Source of the DNA: Zunongwangia profunda SM-A87 | GTDB taxonomy: Bacteria; Bacteroidota; Bacteroidia; Flavobacteriales; Flavobacteriaceae | Direction of reading: 5' to 3' | Assembly (NCBI RefSeq): GCF_000023465.1 | Contig: NC_014041.1 | Location: 4,579,501 to 4,643,500 of the forward strand | Length of the DNA stretch: 64,000 bases | Part shown: piece after piece, positions 23,154 through 31,762 of the stretch | Layout of the letters: every line of letters starts with the position of its first letter | Position numbering within the stretch: the first letter of the stretch is position 1 | Made by a program: the position numbers and the translations under genes | The notes under the pieces: generated by a model | Database searches by the model: none | What the model saw: only the letters and a program-made list of their open reading frames with translations | What the model was told of the DNA's origin: nothing

Positions 23154-24861
23154 TTTTTGTCATCTTTATATAGTTATCTACCAAATCTTCCATGAGCGTT
23201 AAGGTAACCGTTCCCTGCGATAAAATTATCCTGTGAAATTCTCGAATATCGAATGCTTCTCCTAAAATTTCTTCTGCCTTTTTACGTAATTCTTTAATCT
23301 TTAACTCTCCTATTTTGTAGGATAATGCCTGCCCCGGCCAGGAGATATAACGATCGATCTCGGTATTAATTTCATGTAAAGAAAGTGCCGTATTTTTAGT
23401 TAAAAATGCCACTGCTTTTTCCCGATTCCAGCCTTTGGCATGCATTCCGGTATCCACCACTAATCGACAGGCTCGCCATTGCTCATACGTTAGCTGTCCG
23501 AATTTTTGATACGGCGTCTCATAAATCCCCATTTCTTCACCTAAACTTTCGGCATACAATCCCCAGCCTTCTCCATAAGCCGATAGATAAAATCCGCGTC
23601 GAAATGTCGGAATACTATCCCCCAATTCGGCGTTTAAAGATATTTGCAAATGATGCCCAGGAACAGCTTCATGAAGCGCTAAAGCGGGTAATGCATACAT
23701 TGGCCTACTTTCTAATTTATAGGTATTAATCCAAAAGTATCCAGGCTCGGTTGGGGAAGATGCCCCTTTATAGCGTCCTGCCGTATATTTTGGGGCGATA
23801 GCACTTGGAACCGGCGCTACCCCGTATGGTTTTCTGGGTAAAACTTTAAAAAATCGAGGTAGCTGTGCATCGATACGCTTCGTAATATCTCGCCCTTCCT
23901 TTAATAATTCCTTTCCGGTTTCGGCATAAAATTGATCGTCGGTTCTTAGAAATTCGATAAATTCATCAAAACTTCCATCAAATTCAACTTCATCAATAAT
24001 CGCTTTCATTTCAGCGTTAATGCGCGCAACTTCCTTTAATCCGATCTCATGCACCTCATCGGCCGTAAGATCTAGCGTGGTATAATAGCGAATTCTGTTT
24101 TGATAATATTCGCGCCCATTAGCAATTTCAGAAACACCTATGCTTTTTCGCGTTTTTGGAAAATATTCGGTTTCAAAAAATTTCTTTATTCGTTTAAATT
24201 CTGGAATTACGTTTTCTTCTACCGCAATCTTAGCCGCTTTTAATACGGAATCTTTTTGCGTTTGCGTTAAGTTTTTAGGTAAATGCTGAAACGGACTGTA
24301 ATAAAAGCTTTCTTTATAATTATCTACAATCTGATCATTATAAGTTGATTCATATCCATCAAAAATCACTAAAGGCTGAGTAATTCCCAGATTTAAACCT
24401 TCTCGCAACAATTCCAGGTTTTGATCAACATATTGCGGAATCGCATTGAGCTTTTTTAGATACCGTTTCACCTGTTCGTAATTATTTAACCGTCCAACAT
24501 GATACGGTAAGCTTACATGAAATCCGGCATCTGAAAGCAAAGGATTTAAATAGGCTTTATATTGATATTGATCGACGCGCTCCTGAAGTTTAAACTTCAT
24601 TAATTCGGCTGTGATTTTTTCGGTTTGTGAAAGATTTGATCTATCGAGTTTGTATAAATCATCAAGTAGTTTTTGAGCAAAATCGGCCTCGGATTTATAA
24701 AGTTCTTCTGTATGTAATCCTAAAGGATATTCAGCATAATCGTAAGCTTGATGTTGACTTTCGGCCTTAAGAATACTATCTAATTGCGCTGATGGGTTTT
24801 GTGCAGAAAAAGTATTCGTGAAAAATAAACAACATGAGAATAGCAGGAATTGTAGTTTCAT
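23146..24861 (-). CDS. DUF885 family secreted metallopeptidase
   Basis: A 571-residue protein. The start is MKLQFLLFSCCLFFTNTFSA (24861), which gives a clean signal peptide. The frame is open for 80 more codons upstream, but these run through a repeat palindrome and behind a -7 element at 24884-24891. The DUF885 family contains a zinc-peptidase signature seen here as HEAVPGHHLQ, plus EGWGLYAESLGEEMG. Members are secreted or membrane-attached putative peptidases in Bacteroidota. It overlaps the M23 gene by 8 bp. Confidence 0.87.
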   Translation of the reverse strand: MKLQFLLFSCCLFFTNTFSAQNPSAQLDSILKAESQHQAYDYAEYPLGLHTEELYKSEADFAQKLLDDLYKLDRSNLSQTEKITAELMKFKLQERVDQYQYKAYLNPLLSDAGFHVSLPYHVGRLNNYEQVKRYLKKLNAIPQYVDQNLELLREGLNLGITQPLVIFDGYESTYNDQIVDNYKESFYYSPFQHLPKNLTQTQKDSVLKAAKIAVEENVIPEFKRIKKFFETEYFPKTRKSIGVSEIANGREYYQNRIRYYTTLDLTADEVHEIGLKEVARINAEMKAIIDEVEFDGSFDEFIEFLRTDDQFYAETGKELLKEGRDITKRIDAQLPRFFKVLPRKPYGVAPVPSAIAPKYTAGRYKGASSPTEPGYFWINTYKLESRPMYALPALALHEAVPGHHLQISLNAELGDSIPTFRRGFYLSAYGEGWGLYAESLGEEMGIYETPYQKFGQLTYEQWRACRLVVDTGMHAKGWNREKAVAFLTKNTALSLHEINTEIDRYISWPGQALSYKIGELKIKELRKKAEEILGEAFDIREFHRIILSQGTVTLTLMEDLVDNYIKMTKNE

Positions 24862-24883
24862 CAATCTGGGATTTTTACAGCAC

Positions 24884-24891
24884 CTAAGATA
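24884..24891 (-). promoter_or_regulatory. -7-like element of the DUF885 promoter
   Basis: TATCTTAG on the minus strand (one mismatch to TAnnTTTG), 22 nt before the chosen ATG. It supports the start at 24861. Confidence 0.45.
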
Positions 24892-25062
24892 AGGAAATAA
24901 GATTTTAGGAGTTAGAATATAAACAAGACGAGAGAGGAAAGAACCACGAAATTTATTTTGAATTTTGAATGGCATTCCTGCCTTCGATCTCACATCAAAT
25001 TCCTGATAGCGAAGGAAGCTCGAAATATTGACATTCGTTTCATCTTTCAAAAGTGTACAAAT

Positions 25063-25095
25063 AAACCTCACAGGTTTCGAAAACCTGTGAGGTTT
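25063..25095. repeat. Perfect REP-like palindrome
   Basis: AAACCTCACAGGTTT (25063-25077) and AAACCTGTGAGGTTT (25081-25095) form a perfect 15-bp inverted repeat with a 3-nt loop. I recall similar AACCTCACAGGTTT palindromes scattered in flavobacterial genomes. The intergenic region 24862-25334 contains no gene. Confidence 0.75.
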
Positions 25096-25209
25096 GCTCA
25101 ATATTTTAAGTACTTAAGGTTAAAAATATTCCAAAAAGGTCTATTTTCTAAGCTCAAATATCCAGGAATCAGGACAAAATTTTGAATTAGATTTCTAATT
25201 AAAAATTGG

Positions 25210-25330
25210 TTATTGCTGATTGCTGAAAGCTAAAGGCTGCCTGCTAATTGATCTCTGTTTATTGAACTTTACCACTGCCTACTGAGACTACATACTGCGA
25301 CTGCACACTGCTTTTGAAAACTGCCCACTG
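25210..25330. repeat. Degenerate ACTGC-rich low-complexity region
   Basis: Repeated CTGC/ACTGC words (TTGCTGATTGCTGAA, CCACTGCCTACTGAG, ATACTGCGACTGC, CACTGC, ACTGCCCACTG) fill this non-coding stretch. It looks like a decayed simple repeat and has no coding potential. Confidence 0.5.
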
Positions 25331-25334
25331 AAAC

Positions 25335-26339
25335 CTAGTTCCCTCTAATTCTTTCAAACAATCCTTTCATCATTCTAGAAGCATCCCCGTAATCTTTTTT
25401 AACTTCGGTAGCGGTAAGTTCGCCATTTTTCACTTCAAGTTTATAGCTAAACACAAACCGGGAATCATTTCCGGTGGGATCTATCGTTCCAAAGCGCAAA
25501 TCATTAAAGTATAGATCGCCATCCCTTTCAGTAATAGTATACCAACCTTTCGATATTTTTACGAGTCGGGCGAAATTTGGGTATTTTTCAATATCGCCTA
25601 ATAAGTGATAATTCTTAGGATAGCGACGAAACTCTATGGGTTGGTCATCTAATATCGAATAAGTTCCTACCAAATAAGATTTCTCGGTAGCGACATTCGC
25701 TGTCCAGAGAATCGTATTAAACGGCGTAGGTTTCGTTTCTATTTCGTAATACGAAAGGTTTTGTTCTTTTAAAGCATCTTTAAATTCATAAAAAGTATAA
25801 AGCTTTAAAGGAATCGTAATACAAAGAAGGTAAAAACAACTTAGCTGTAACCCCATATAGTTCAGTTTTCTTCGGCTGATGGAATCTTTAGACCGAAAAG
25901 CCGCCAATACCGTGAAAAATAAAAACGGAAGTGTATAAAAAGGGTCGATCACAAAAATCGTTTTAAAAGCCAAACGAATATCCGCCGGCCAAAAAAGCTG
26001 CGTTCCCCAGGTGGTAAACATATCAAGAAGGGGGTGCGTAAAGAGCCCCCAAAACATTAGTTTAGACCATTCTTTCCAATCGACATCAGCTTTTCTTTCA
26101 ATTTTAGAAATGATCCATCCGAAAATGGGTGCAAAAATCAGCGCAAAAAAGATAGAATGCGTAAATCCCCGGTGGATTTCGTTTGCCGTAATGGTGTCTG
26201 TAAAATTACTGGCAATCACATCCAAATCTGGAATAGTCCCTGCAATCGCCCCATAGAGCATTGCTTTGTTTCCTACTTTTCTACCTAAAACCACTTCGCC
26301 TACCGAAGCTCCTAACACAATCTGGGTTAATGAATCCAT
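25335..26339 (-). CDS. Membrane-bound metal-dependent hydrolase, YdjM family
   Basis: A 334-residue membrane protein of the DUF457/YdjM type. The N-terminal block MDSLTQIVLGASVGEVVLG, IPDLDVI, EIHRGFTHSIFF and THPLLDMFTTWGTQLFWP are the hallmark Asp/His motifs of these putative inner-membrane hydrolases. About four or five membrane helices are visible, followed by a soluble C-terminal region of about 130 residues. Its start codon overlaps the ZIP stop by 1 bp (TAATG), making it the last gene of a tightly packed operon. The substrate is unknown. Confidence 0.87.
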   Translation of the reverse strand: MDSLTQIVLGASVGEVVLGRKVGNKAMLYGAIAGTIPDLDVIASNFTDTITANEIHRGFTHSIFFALIFAPIFGWIISKIERKADVDWKEWSKLMFWGLFTHPLLDMFTTWGTQLFWPADIRLAFKTIFVIDPFYTLPFLFFTVLAAFRSKDSISRRKLNYMGLQLSCFYLLCITIPLKLYTFYEFKDALKEQNLSYYEIETKPTPFNTILWTANVATEKSYLVGTYSILDDQPIEFRRYPKNYHLLGDIEKYPNFARLVKISKGWYTITERDGDLYFNDLRFGTIDPTGNDSRFVFSYKLEVKNGELTATEVKKDYGDASRMMKGLFERIRGN

Positions 26340-27046
26340 TAAATTAATTTTTCACCAATAATTCCTATTAAAAAACCCAAACTTGCTCCTAAAGAAGCGA
26401 TATAATTCTTATCTAGTTTACTTTCTGGTATAATTTCCTGAATTAATAAATAAAGAATTCCACCACTGGCAAAGGTCATTAAGTGCGCAGTGAGATTAGG
26501 AAAATCACTTAATACAAAATGCCCCAAAAGCGCACCAAAAATCCCGCAAAAACTTAAAAAGAAAAAGATCACCAAGCTCTTTGTTACAGAATAACCGCTT
26601 TGCACCATATCACGAAAAGAGTTAAAAGCTTCAGGTAAATTTTGCAGACCTATAAAAACCGCAAGTAATGTGGCCATACTAGGATCAATAGCAAAAACAG
26701 CACCCAGAGCAATGGCCTCGGGAACAAAATCCATCATCATCGCTAAAAGTGTAGCAGTTTGACCTCCTTTTTTCGCCAAATATCTATCTATAAATAAAAA
26801 AAGTATTGTACCAAGTACAAAAGAAAAAGTCATACCGGACAGGCTCAATCGTTCCATCCCCGTTGGAATTAAAACCAATGCAATAGCAGATAAAATAATT
26901 CCTGAACCAAAAGACATAAAAAAATGAGTAATCTCGTATTTTACCGGAGACTCCTTAATGTGATGATTAAAAAAATTAGCCAAGAGACCGCCTAAAAAAA
27001 CGGTAATTCCTGAAAAGCCTGAGTAAAGAATTAAGCTAGTTAACAT
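26339..27046 (-). CDS. ZIP family metal transporter
   Basis: A 235-residue protein with about eight membrane helices. Metal-site residues typical of ZIP proteins are visible in helices 4 and 5: MDFVPEAIALGA and GLQNLPEAFNSFRDM. ZIP proteins bring Zn, Fe or Mn into the cytoplasm. It lies 9 bp after the MutS-like gene and overlaps the YdjM-like gene by 1 bp. It has no long histidine loop, so the preferred metal cannot be read from sequence. Confidence 0.87.
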   Translation of the reverse strand: MLTSLILYSGFSGITVFLGGLLANFFNHHIKESPVKYEITHFFMSFGSGIILSAIALVLIPTGMERLSLSGMTFSFVLGTILFLFIDRYLAKKGGQTATLLAMMMDFVPEAIALGAVFAIDPSMATLLAVFIGLQNLPEAFNSFRDMVQSGYSVTKSLVIFFFLSFCGIFGALLGHFVLSDFPNLTAHLMTFASGGILYLLIQEIIPESKLDKNYIASLGASLGFLIGIIGEKLI

Positions 27047-27055
27047 ACTATAAAT

Positions 27056-28834
27056 CTATTCGTCTACAATCTCCATTTTTCGCAATAAAAACGAAGCATT
27101 CATATTTTGGCAAATTCCGTTCTTAAAGCGATAATCAAAATGAAGTTCGTCATTTATAATTTCTGCGTCAAAATAGTGGTTTTTTACCTGAGGTAATTCT
27201 GCGGTAATTTCGCAAAGGCTCAAATCGTGGGTAGCGATAATACCTGTAGAATGCGAACGTACCAGCTTACGAACAAACTTTTTAGAACCATTAGCTTTAT
27301 CGGTACTGTTTGTTCCTTTTAGAATTTCGTCTAAAATTATAAAATATCGGTCTTGTTGTATACGATTTACGATATATTTAAGTCGTTTTAATTCAGAAAA
27401 GAAATACGATTCGTCATCGTTTAGCGAATCGCTGGTTCTCATACTGGTAATTAATTTTATAGGAGTATACTGGCAATTTTCAGCACATACAGGCAAACCA
27501 ATATTACTCATTACAATTTGCAGAGAAACCGTTCTTAAAAACGTACTCTTCCCGGCCATGTTTGCTCCCGTAACAATAAAAAATTCTTTGTCATCGATAT
27601 GAAAATCATTAGCCACACGTTTTTGTGGATGAAGTAATGGATGTGCTAATTGCGTTGCTGAAATTCCTTTTTCTACAGGATTTATCTTCGGAAAGCTGTA
27701 CTCTGGATGATTAAACCTAAAATTCCCCAAAGAATTATAAGCATCGGTAATTTCGATTACTCCAAACCAGTTTTCAACCTGAAGTCCATAAGTTGCAATC
27801 CAATTTTCCAGTTTTAAGGACTGCCGCAGATCCCAAAGTAAAAATCCATTCCCGAAAATCCCGAACAACATATTATTACGCTGATCCAAAGCATCGATAG
27901 CCTTTGAAAATTCCCTAAAAATTTGTGATGCTTTTTTACTCTCCGTTCTAATTGCCTGTTTTTTGGCTGCCATTATTTCTGAAGAAAATTCCTCATTTTC
28001 CAGCATTCCCAGCAACTGATGATATTGGTGAAATGTATCCTGAATTTTAGAAACACTACCCGAAAGTAGATTAATCTTTTTCAGGTAAATTCCTGTAATT
28101 AAAATTCCAACAATTAACCATAATAATAACTGAAATTCACTTACAAAACCAAGTACATAGCCAATAATCATGGCAATGGATAAAATAGAAAACACCGGAG
28201 AAAGCCACTTTATAAATCTGGGAACAAAACGTTTATATTCTTTAAACCAGTTTACAATGGTAGTAGAAGATTCGGTTGTTTTCACCAAACTTGCCGTGGC
28301 ACTAAATTCTTGTCGCCATTTAACTTTTTCAGCCAGTTCTTGTACTGCTTCCTGTTTTTGCTGGATACTTTCAATATCATTTGCCAATAAAATGCCCACC
28401 AGCTTTTTGGTGCCTTCGTAAAGTGCCGTTCTGTTTAAATACTGGAAAAAGGAACCTCTCCCAAATAGATCTATATCCTGTGCATAATCATGATTGGGAA
28501 CTTCAAACTCACTGCCATCAGGCAAATCTTGAAATTGCCGCGATTGCATCACATCAATTTCGGTTTGATTCAACTTAATTATCGCTTTTTGCTTATCGCT
28601 TTTGTACTTAAGATCGCTGTGCCTGGACACCAGAAAAACAAAAAGCGCGATCCCGCCAATAATCGAAGAGATGATAACCTGGGTATTGCCCCAAAAAACA
28701 TACACCAATAAACAAATCACTAAAAATACTGCCAAACGCAGTAAACTGGAGGCTAGCAATTTTTTAGCGAGTTTATCAGCTGCATGTTGATGAATTTCAA
28801 TCTGTTTTTTATAAAAGTTGATGTGTTGTGCCAT
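27056..28834 (-). CDS. Membrane-anchored MutS-related ATPase
   Basis: A 592-residue protein. The C-terminal ~200 residues form a MutS ATPase domain with Walker A TGANMAGKSTFLR (around residue 422), MRTSDSLNDDESYFFSELKR, Walker B FIILDEILKGTNS (around 498) and the ATHDLSL switch. The N-terminal part has no mismatch-binding or connector domain. It shows hydrophobic pairs at about 31-69 and 205-250, which look like four membrane helices. It is therefore not classical MutS or MutS2 (no Smr domain). Its start overlaps the MmcQ stop by 1 bp. A role in DNA processing at the membrane is possible but unproven. Confidence 0.82.
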   Translation of the reverse strand: MAQHINFYKKQIEIHQHAADKLAKKLLASSLLRLAVFLVICLLVYVFWGNTQVIISSIIGGIALFVFLVSRHSDLKYKSDKQKAIIKLNQTEIDVMQSRQFQDLPDGSEFEVPNHDYAQDIDLFGRGSFFQYLNRTALYEGTKKLVGILLANDIESIQQKQEAVQELAEKVKWRQEFSATASLVKTTESSTTIVNWFKEYKRFVPRFIKWLSPVFSILSIAMIIGYVLGFVSEFQLLLWLIVGILITGIYLKKINLLSGSVSKIQDTFHQYHQLLGMLENEEFSSEIMAAKKQAIRTESKKASQIFREFSKAIDALDQRNNMLFGIFGNGFLLWDLRQSLKLENWIATYGLQVENWFGVIEITDAYNSLGNFRFNHPEYSFPKINPVEKGISATQLAHPLLHPQKRVANDFHIDDKEFFIVTGANMAGKSTFLRTVSLQIVMSNIGLPVCAENCQYTPIKLITSMRTSDSLNDDESYFFSELKRLKYIVNRIQQDRYFIILDEILKGTNSTDKANGSKKFVRKLVRSHSTGIIATHDLSLCEITAELPQVKNHYFDAEIINDELHFDYRFKNGICQNMNASFLLRKMEIVDE

Positions 28835-29193
28835 TATAATTGGTCGAATTCTTTTTTTTGTTTTTTCGTTAGGCTATTAACGATAAGATGATACGAATGG
28901 TCTGTAAGTTCAAAAATTAATTGGGATGGAATTTCACCATCCAAAATCATGGTGTTCCAATGTTGTTTATTCATGTGATATCCGGCTATGATTTTACCAT
29001 CGTATTCTTCACGAAGTTCCAAAGCTCTTTCAGGATCACATTTCAAATTCACTCGTAATGGAACAGCGTCTAATGACACCAAAGCAAACATTTTCCCCAT
29101 CACTTTAAAGACAAGGGTTTCAGGATCAAAAGGTAAATGCTCGGTAACCGCTTTTTTAGCCAGGCAATAATCTCTAAAGGTATCTATATCCAT
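28834..29193 (-). CDS. MmcQ/YjbR family DNA-binding-like protein
   Basis: A 119-residue protein starting MDIDTFRDYCLAKKAVTEHL (ATG 29193); an open upstream extension lies inside the preceding gene and is not needed. Family marks are FDPETLVFKVMGKMFAL, VNLKCDPERALELREEY, GYHMNKQHWNTMIL and ELTDHSYHLI. The MmcQ/YjbR fold is related to the DNA-binding part of some regulators, but the function is uncertain. It sits between a DUF4230 gene (17-bp gap) and the MutS-like gene (1-bp overlap). Confidence 0.87.
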   Translation of the reverse strand: MDIDTFRDYCLAKKAVTEHLPFDPETLVFKVMGKMFALVSLDAVPLRVNLKCDPERALELREEYDGKIIAGYHMNKQHWNTMILDGEIPSQLIFELTDHSYHLIVNSLTKKQKKEFDQL

Positions 29194-29210
29194 GCTGGTG
29201 ATATTCGGAA

Positions 29211-29828
29211 TTATTTCTTTTCGATCTTTTTTTGCTCGTCTTCCTCTAAAATCAAGGCCGAATAATCCAGTTTCCAACCTATGGTTTGTACAATATTTTC
29301 CATTAACAACACCGTATTTAAAGCATCTTTTCTTGCCTGTTCAAATAATGGAGATTCTGGAATTTTATCTACTATATGTTTTTTTGCATCACGATTTATA
29401 TCCGTTAAATCTGAAGTTGTAAAAGGATTGGCCCAGCCTTCGCGCTTATCATAATATTTAAAATCGGTTTCTACAGTAAGCAATTCAGGTTCTGGAAAAT
29501 TGGTAAGGATAATCTGCTTTTTCTCGTTGTCACTTTCCATCTTAATTTTACTAAGATCGAAGCCAACATGTGCCTTCGCGTTAATCAAAATAATTGCTTT
29601 CTTTTTTCCGAAAATAAGACTTATATATTTTTCCTTTAGATTTTCATAATGATAGATTTCAGAAAAATCGCCTTCCACCGTTATAAACTTACAAACACTC
29701 CTAATTTTTTCCATTAATACCACAGATTGTTCTTTGGTTTTTACCTTAGAACGATCTCTGTTAAACGCCGTAAAAATAAAGTACGCTGCAATGGCACCTG
29801 CTGCCAGCCCAATAAAAAGTAATTCCAT
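29211..29828 (-). CDS. DUF4230 domain protein
   Basis: A 205-residue protein with one N-terminal membrane helix (MELLFIGLAAGAIAAYFIFT) and a DUF4230 domain over most of the rest (SVCKFITVEGDFSEIYHYEN ... KKKAIILINAKAHVGFDLSKI ... FKYYDKREGWANPFTTSDL). The domain is of unknown function and is predicted to face the periplasm. It heads the MmcQ-MutS-ZIP-YdjM gene group and lies 3 bp after the remnant of a DUF4260 gene. Confidence 0.82.
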   Translation of the reverse strand: MELLFIGLAAGAIAAYFIFTAFNRDRSKVKTKEQSVVLMEKIRSVCKFITVEGDFSEIYHYENLKEKYISLIFGKKKAIILINAKAHVGFDLSKIKMESDNEKKQIILTNFPEPELLTVETDFKYYDKREGWANPFTTSDLTDINRDAKKHIVDKIPESPLFEQARKDALNTVLLMENIVQTIGWKLDYSALILEEDEQKKIEKK

Positions 29829-29831
29829 ATC

Positions 29832-30181
29832 CTACTTTCCGATTTCTCCCAAATGGGTGAATTTAAAACCTTTTTCGTATTTGAGTCCGTATCCTAAAAT
29901 ACAATCAAAAGCCGAATGAGAAAACAAAATTACACCTATTAATTGTAAAACCTGAAGATGAAGATAAAAGCCTATCTACCAAAACAAAATCGCTAAGCCT
30001 TGATGATGACATAAATTGTATAAAAACGAACCAATTTTAACATTGAAGACATAACCAATCGCACCGGTATCCGGTGCGAAAAACAAACCGATAAACCACC
30101 ACCAGGAAAAGTCTAAAAAATAGAACGCAAAATGCCCAAACACAGTTTAGCCAGTTCTTCAAGCTTAAGTGTGGTTTTCAT
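29832..30181 (-). pseudogene. Disrupted DUF4260 family gene
   Basis: From ATG 30181 the frame reads MKTTLKLEELAKLCLG and then stops early. In another frame the rest of a DUF4260-type membrane protein continues: DFSWWWFIGLFFAPDTGAIG, IGSFLYNLCHHQGLAIL, an in-frame TAG, LIGVILFSHSAFDCILGYGL and KGFKFTHLGEIGK, ending at TAG 29832-29834. So there is one frameshift near codon 16 and one internal amber codon. The predicted protein would be a small membrane protein of unknown function. Two independent lesions make a sequencing error unlikely and a dead gene probable. Confidence 0.85.
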
Positions 30182-30184
30182 TTA

Positions 30185-30931
30185 TTACTGAATTTTATAC
30201 AACACAGGCTTAGAAGGCGCGGCATCATTTTCGAACGAAGCAATTTGCAAATTCAGAAAATAATCCCCGTCAGACACATGATTAGGAACATAAATCAGCT
30301 CTGTAATCGTAGCCTCAAAACGGGTATTTTTAGGATAGTTCCAAAAGGCTTTATGTGCTAGTAATTTTCCTTCATCTTTTTCTTTATCTACCGATGGCAG
30401 ATCGATCAATAGATGCTTTATATTTAATTGCCGTATAAAAAGCATGGCTTCTTCAGATAAATATGGCCAGTTGGTATGCGAATATTTCTTGCTTCGTTTT
30501 TCGATATAATTTGGCAGTGTTCTTATCACTAAGGCCTCTGGACAGGAATCTTTAATTTGCTCTTTTAGTTTTGCTACGGAAATCACCTGATCCTCACTTT
30601 GAAGTTCTGGACTTACAGAGATCAATTTTACTTTAAAAAAGAAGTTTTTTAGGCTTTGGTTTATACTGAAAAACTCTTTACTGATATGTCCAACACATTC
30701 GGTATGCGTACCATGTGCATGTGGATTAAACTGAATATTATTAAAATTCACCGAAGCCCCTTCTGAAACTTTCCCTATAAAATCACCATCTCTAAAAGGC
30801 GTAATTTTAGGTGAATCCAAATACCATGCAATCGGGTTTTTATCGTCCCCACGCAAACTCAGCGATATATCGATAGGTTTTGAAAAATCGATCGCAAAAC
30901 TTTCTCCTTCATACTGAATTTGTGCAAGCAT
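30185..30931 (-). CDS. Cyclase family protein (kynurenine formamidase-like fold)
   Basis: A 248-residue cytosolic protein of the cyclase/formamidase family. The metal-site signature is present as HAHGTHTECVGH (family pattern HxGTHxDxPxH; here Glu-Cys-Val replace part of it). Other marks are PIDISLSL at the start and TNWPYLSEEAMLFI later. The start is taken at MLAQIQYEGESF (30931), because the longer frame runs into a repeat at 30962-31040. Members hydrolyse N-formylkynurenine or related amides, but the substrate here is unknown. It precedes the broken DUF4260 gene by 3 bp. Confidence 0.82.
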   Translation of the reverse strand: MLAQIQYEGESFAIDFSKPIDISLSLRGDDKNPIAWYLDSPKITPFRDGDFIGKVSEGASVNFNNIQFNPHAHGTHTECVGHISKEFFSINQSLKNFFFKVKLISVSPELQSEDQVISVAKLKEQIKDSCPEALVIRTLPNYIEKRSKKYSHTNWPYLSEEAMLFIRQLNIKHLLIDLPSVDKEKDEGKLLAHKAFWNYPKNTRFEATITELIYVPNHVSDGDYFLNLQIASFENDAAPSKPVLYKIQ

Positions 30932-30961
30932 AATTTGTAGTCTAAACTTCCTAATGTTTAA

Positions 30962-31040
30962 GTAAACTACCTCAGGACAAGCCCGTGAGGCATTTGTGTG
31001 AAAATCATATTTATTTCGAGGCAAGCCTCGGAGCATTTAA
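30962..31040. repeat. Dispersed double-hairpin repeat, copy 1
   Basis: TAAACTACCTCAGGACAAGC followed by CCGTGAGGCATT, a spacer and CGAGGCAAGCCTCGG. It contains two short hairpins (CCTC...GAGG and CGAGG-CAAG-CCTCG). A second copy is at 55727-55806 with the same order and spacing. The remaining bases of 30932-31276 contain no gene. Confidence 0.75.
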
Positions 31041-31276
31041 TCTCGATTATCGAGTAAAATTAGCGATATTTTTTGAAGTTGGCAGCTGCAGTTTGCAGCT
31101 AACAATAAATTTGGCTAATTATTTAAATACGGGTGTTTCAAATATAATAGGCTACAGGAATTCTTCAATTATTTCACCCTATTGCACTTTACCCCTAGTT
31201 TACTGCGCGAATAAATGGTGTAACAAACTGTAATAATATTCTACTTACTTCTTACGAAATTCAAACTAAACCAAAA

Positions 31277-31669
31277 ATGAAAACCAGTATCATCATGACT
31301 GCAAGTGCCGTTTTCTTAGCAGTTTTAGGACTTTTTATCTCTTTTCTACCAACTAAAATAATTGAATTTTTAAATATTGAACCCAACCTTATCACAGTAC
31401 TGTTTTTGAAAATACTTAGTGCATTGTACCTGGGATTTGCAATCTTAAATTGGATGGCTAAAGGAACACTTATTGGTGGGATTTACAACAAACCGATTTC
31501 TTTTGGAAATTTAATGCATTTTGGTGTTGGTGCAGTTACTTTCTTTAAAATAGCGTTTGATATCGAACAACATCCAGAGATCTTTATTTCACTTACAGTT
31601 ATCTATATACTTTTTGCGGCTGCTTTTATCTATATTTTTAGAACGAATCCGGCTGCAAGTAAAGAATAA
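31277..31669 (+). CDS. Small four-helix membrane protein
   Basis: A 130-residue protein with four predicted membrane helices (about 5-25, 41-60, 76-95 and 103-122) and a short polar tail. No family is recognised. It starts MKTSIIMTASAVFLAVLGLF, which could also be read as a signal anchor. It stands alone on the plus strand between genes on the minus strand. The clear membrane topology and the start after an AT-rich region support a real gene of unknown function. Confidence 0.7.
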   Translation: MKTSIIMTASAVFLAVLGLFISFLPTKIIEFLNIEPNLITVLFLKILSALYLGFAILNWMAKGTLIGGIYNKPISFGNLMHFGVGAVTFFKIAFDIEQHPEIFISLTVIYILFAAAFIYIFRTNPAASKE

Positions 31670-31738
31670 GTGACTTCAAATGATTCAGATATTTTGAATA
31701 AAAATGCACCTCTAAAACCAATATTCTCAGATCTAATT

Positions 31739-31759
31739 TCTAACAGCGAAGCGATCTAA
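31739..31759. repeat. Dispersed 21-bp repeat, copy 2
   Basis: Identical to the copy at 22148-22168. Its 3' edge lies 3 bp from the stop codon of hemW. Confidence 0.7.
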
Positions 31760-31762
31760 ATC

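Noticed and set aside
24862..25101. 80-codon N-terminal extension of the DUF885 gene
   Set aside because: It passes through a repeat palindrome, precedes a clear signal peptide start and lies upstream of the likely promoter.
30932..31036. 35-codon N-terminal extension of the cyclase gene
   Set aside because: It is made of the dispersed double-hairpin repeat and has no match to the family's N-terminus.
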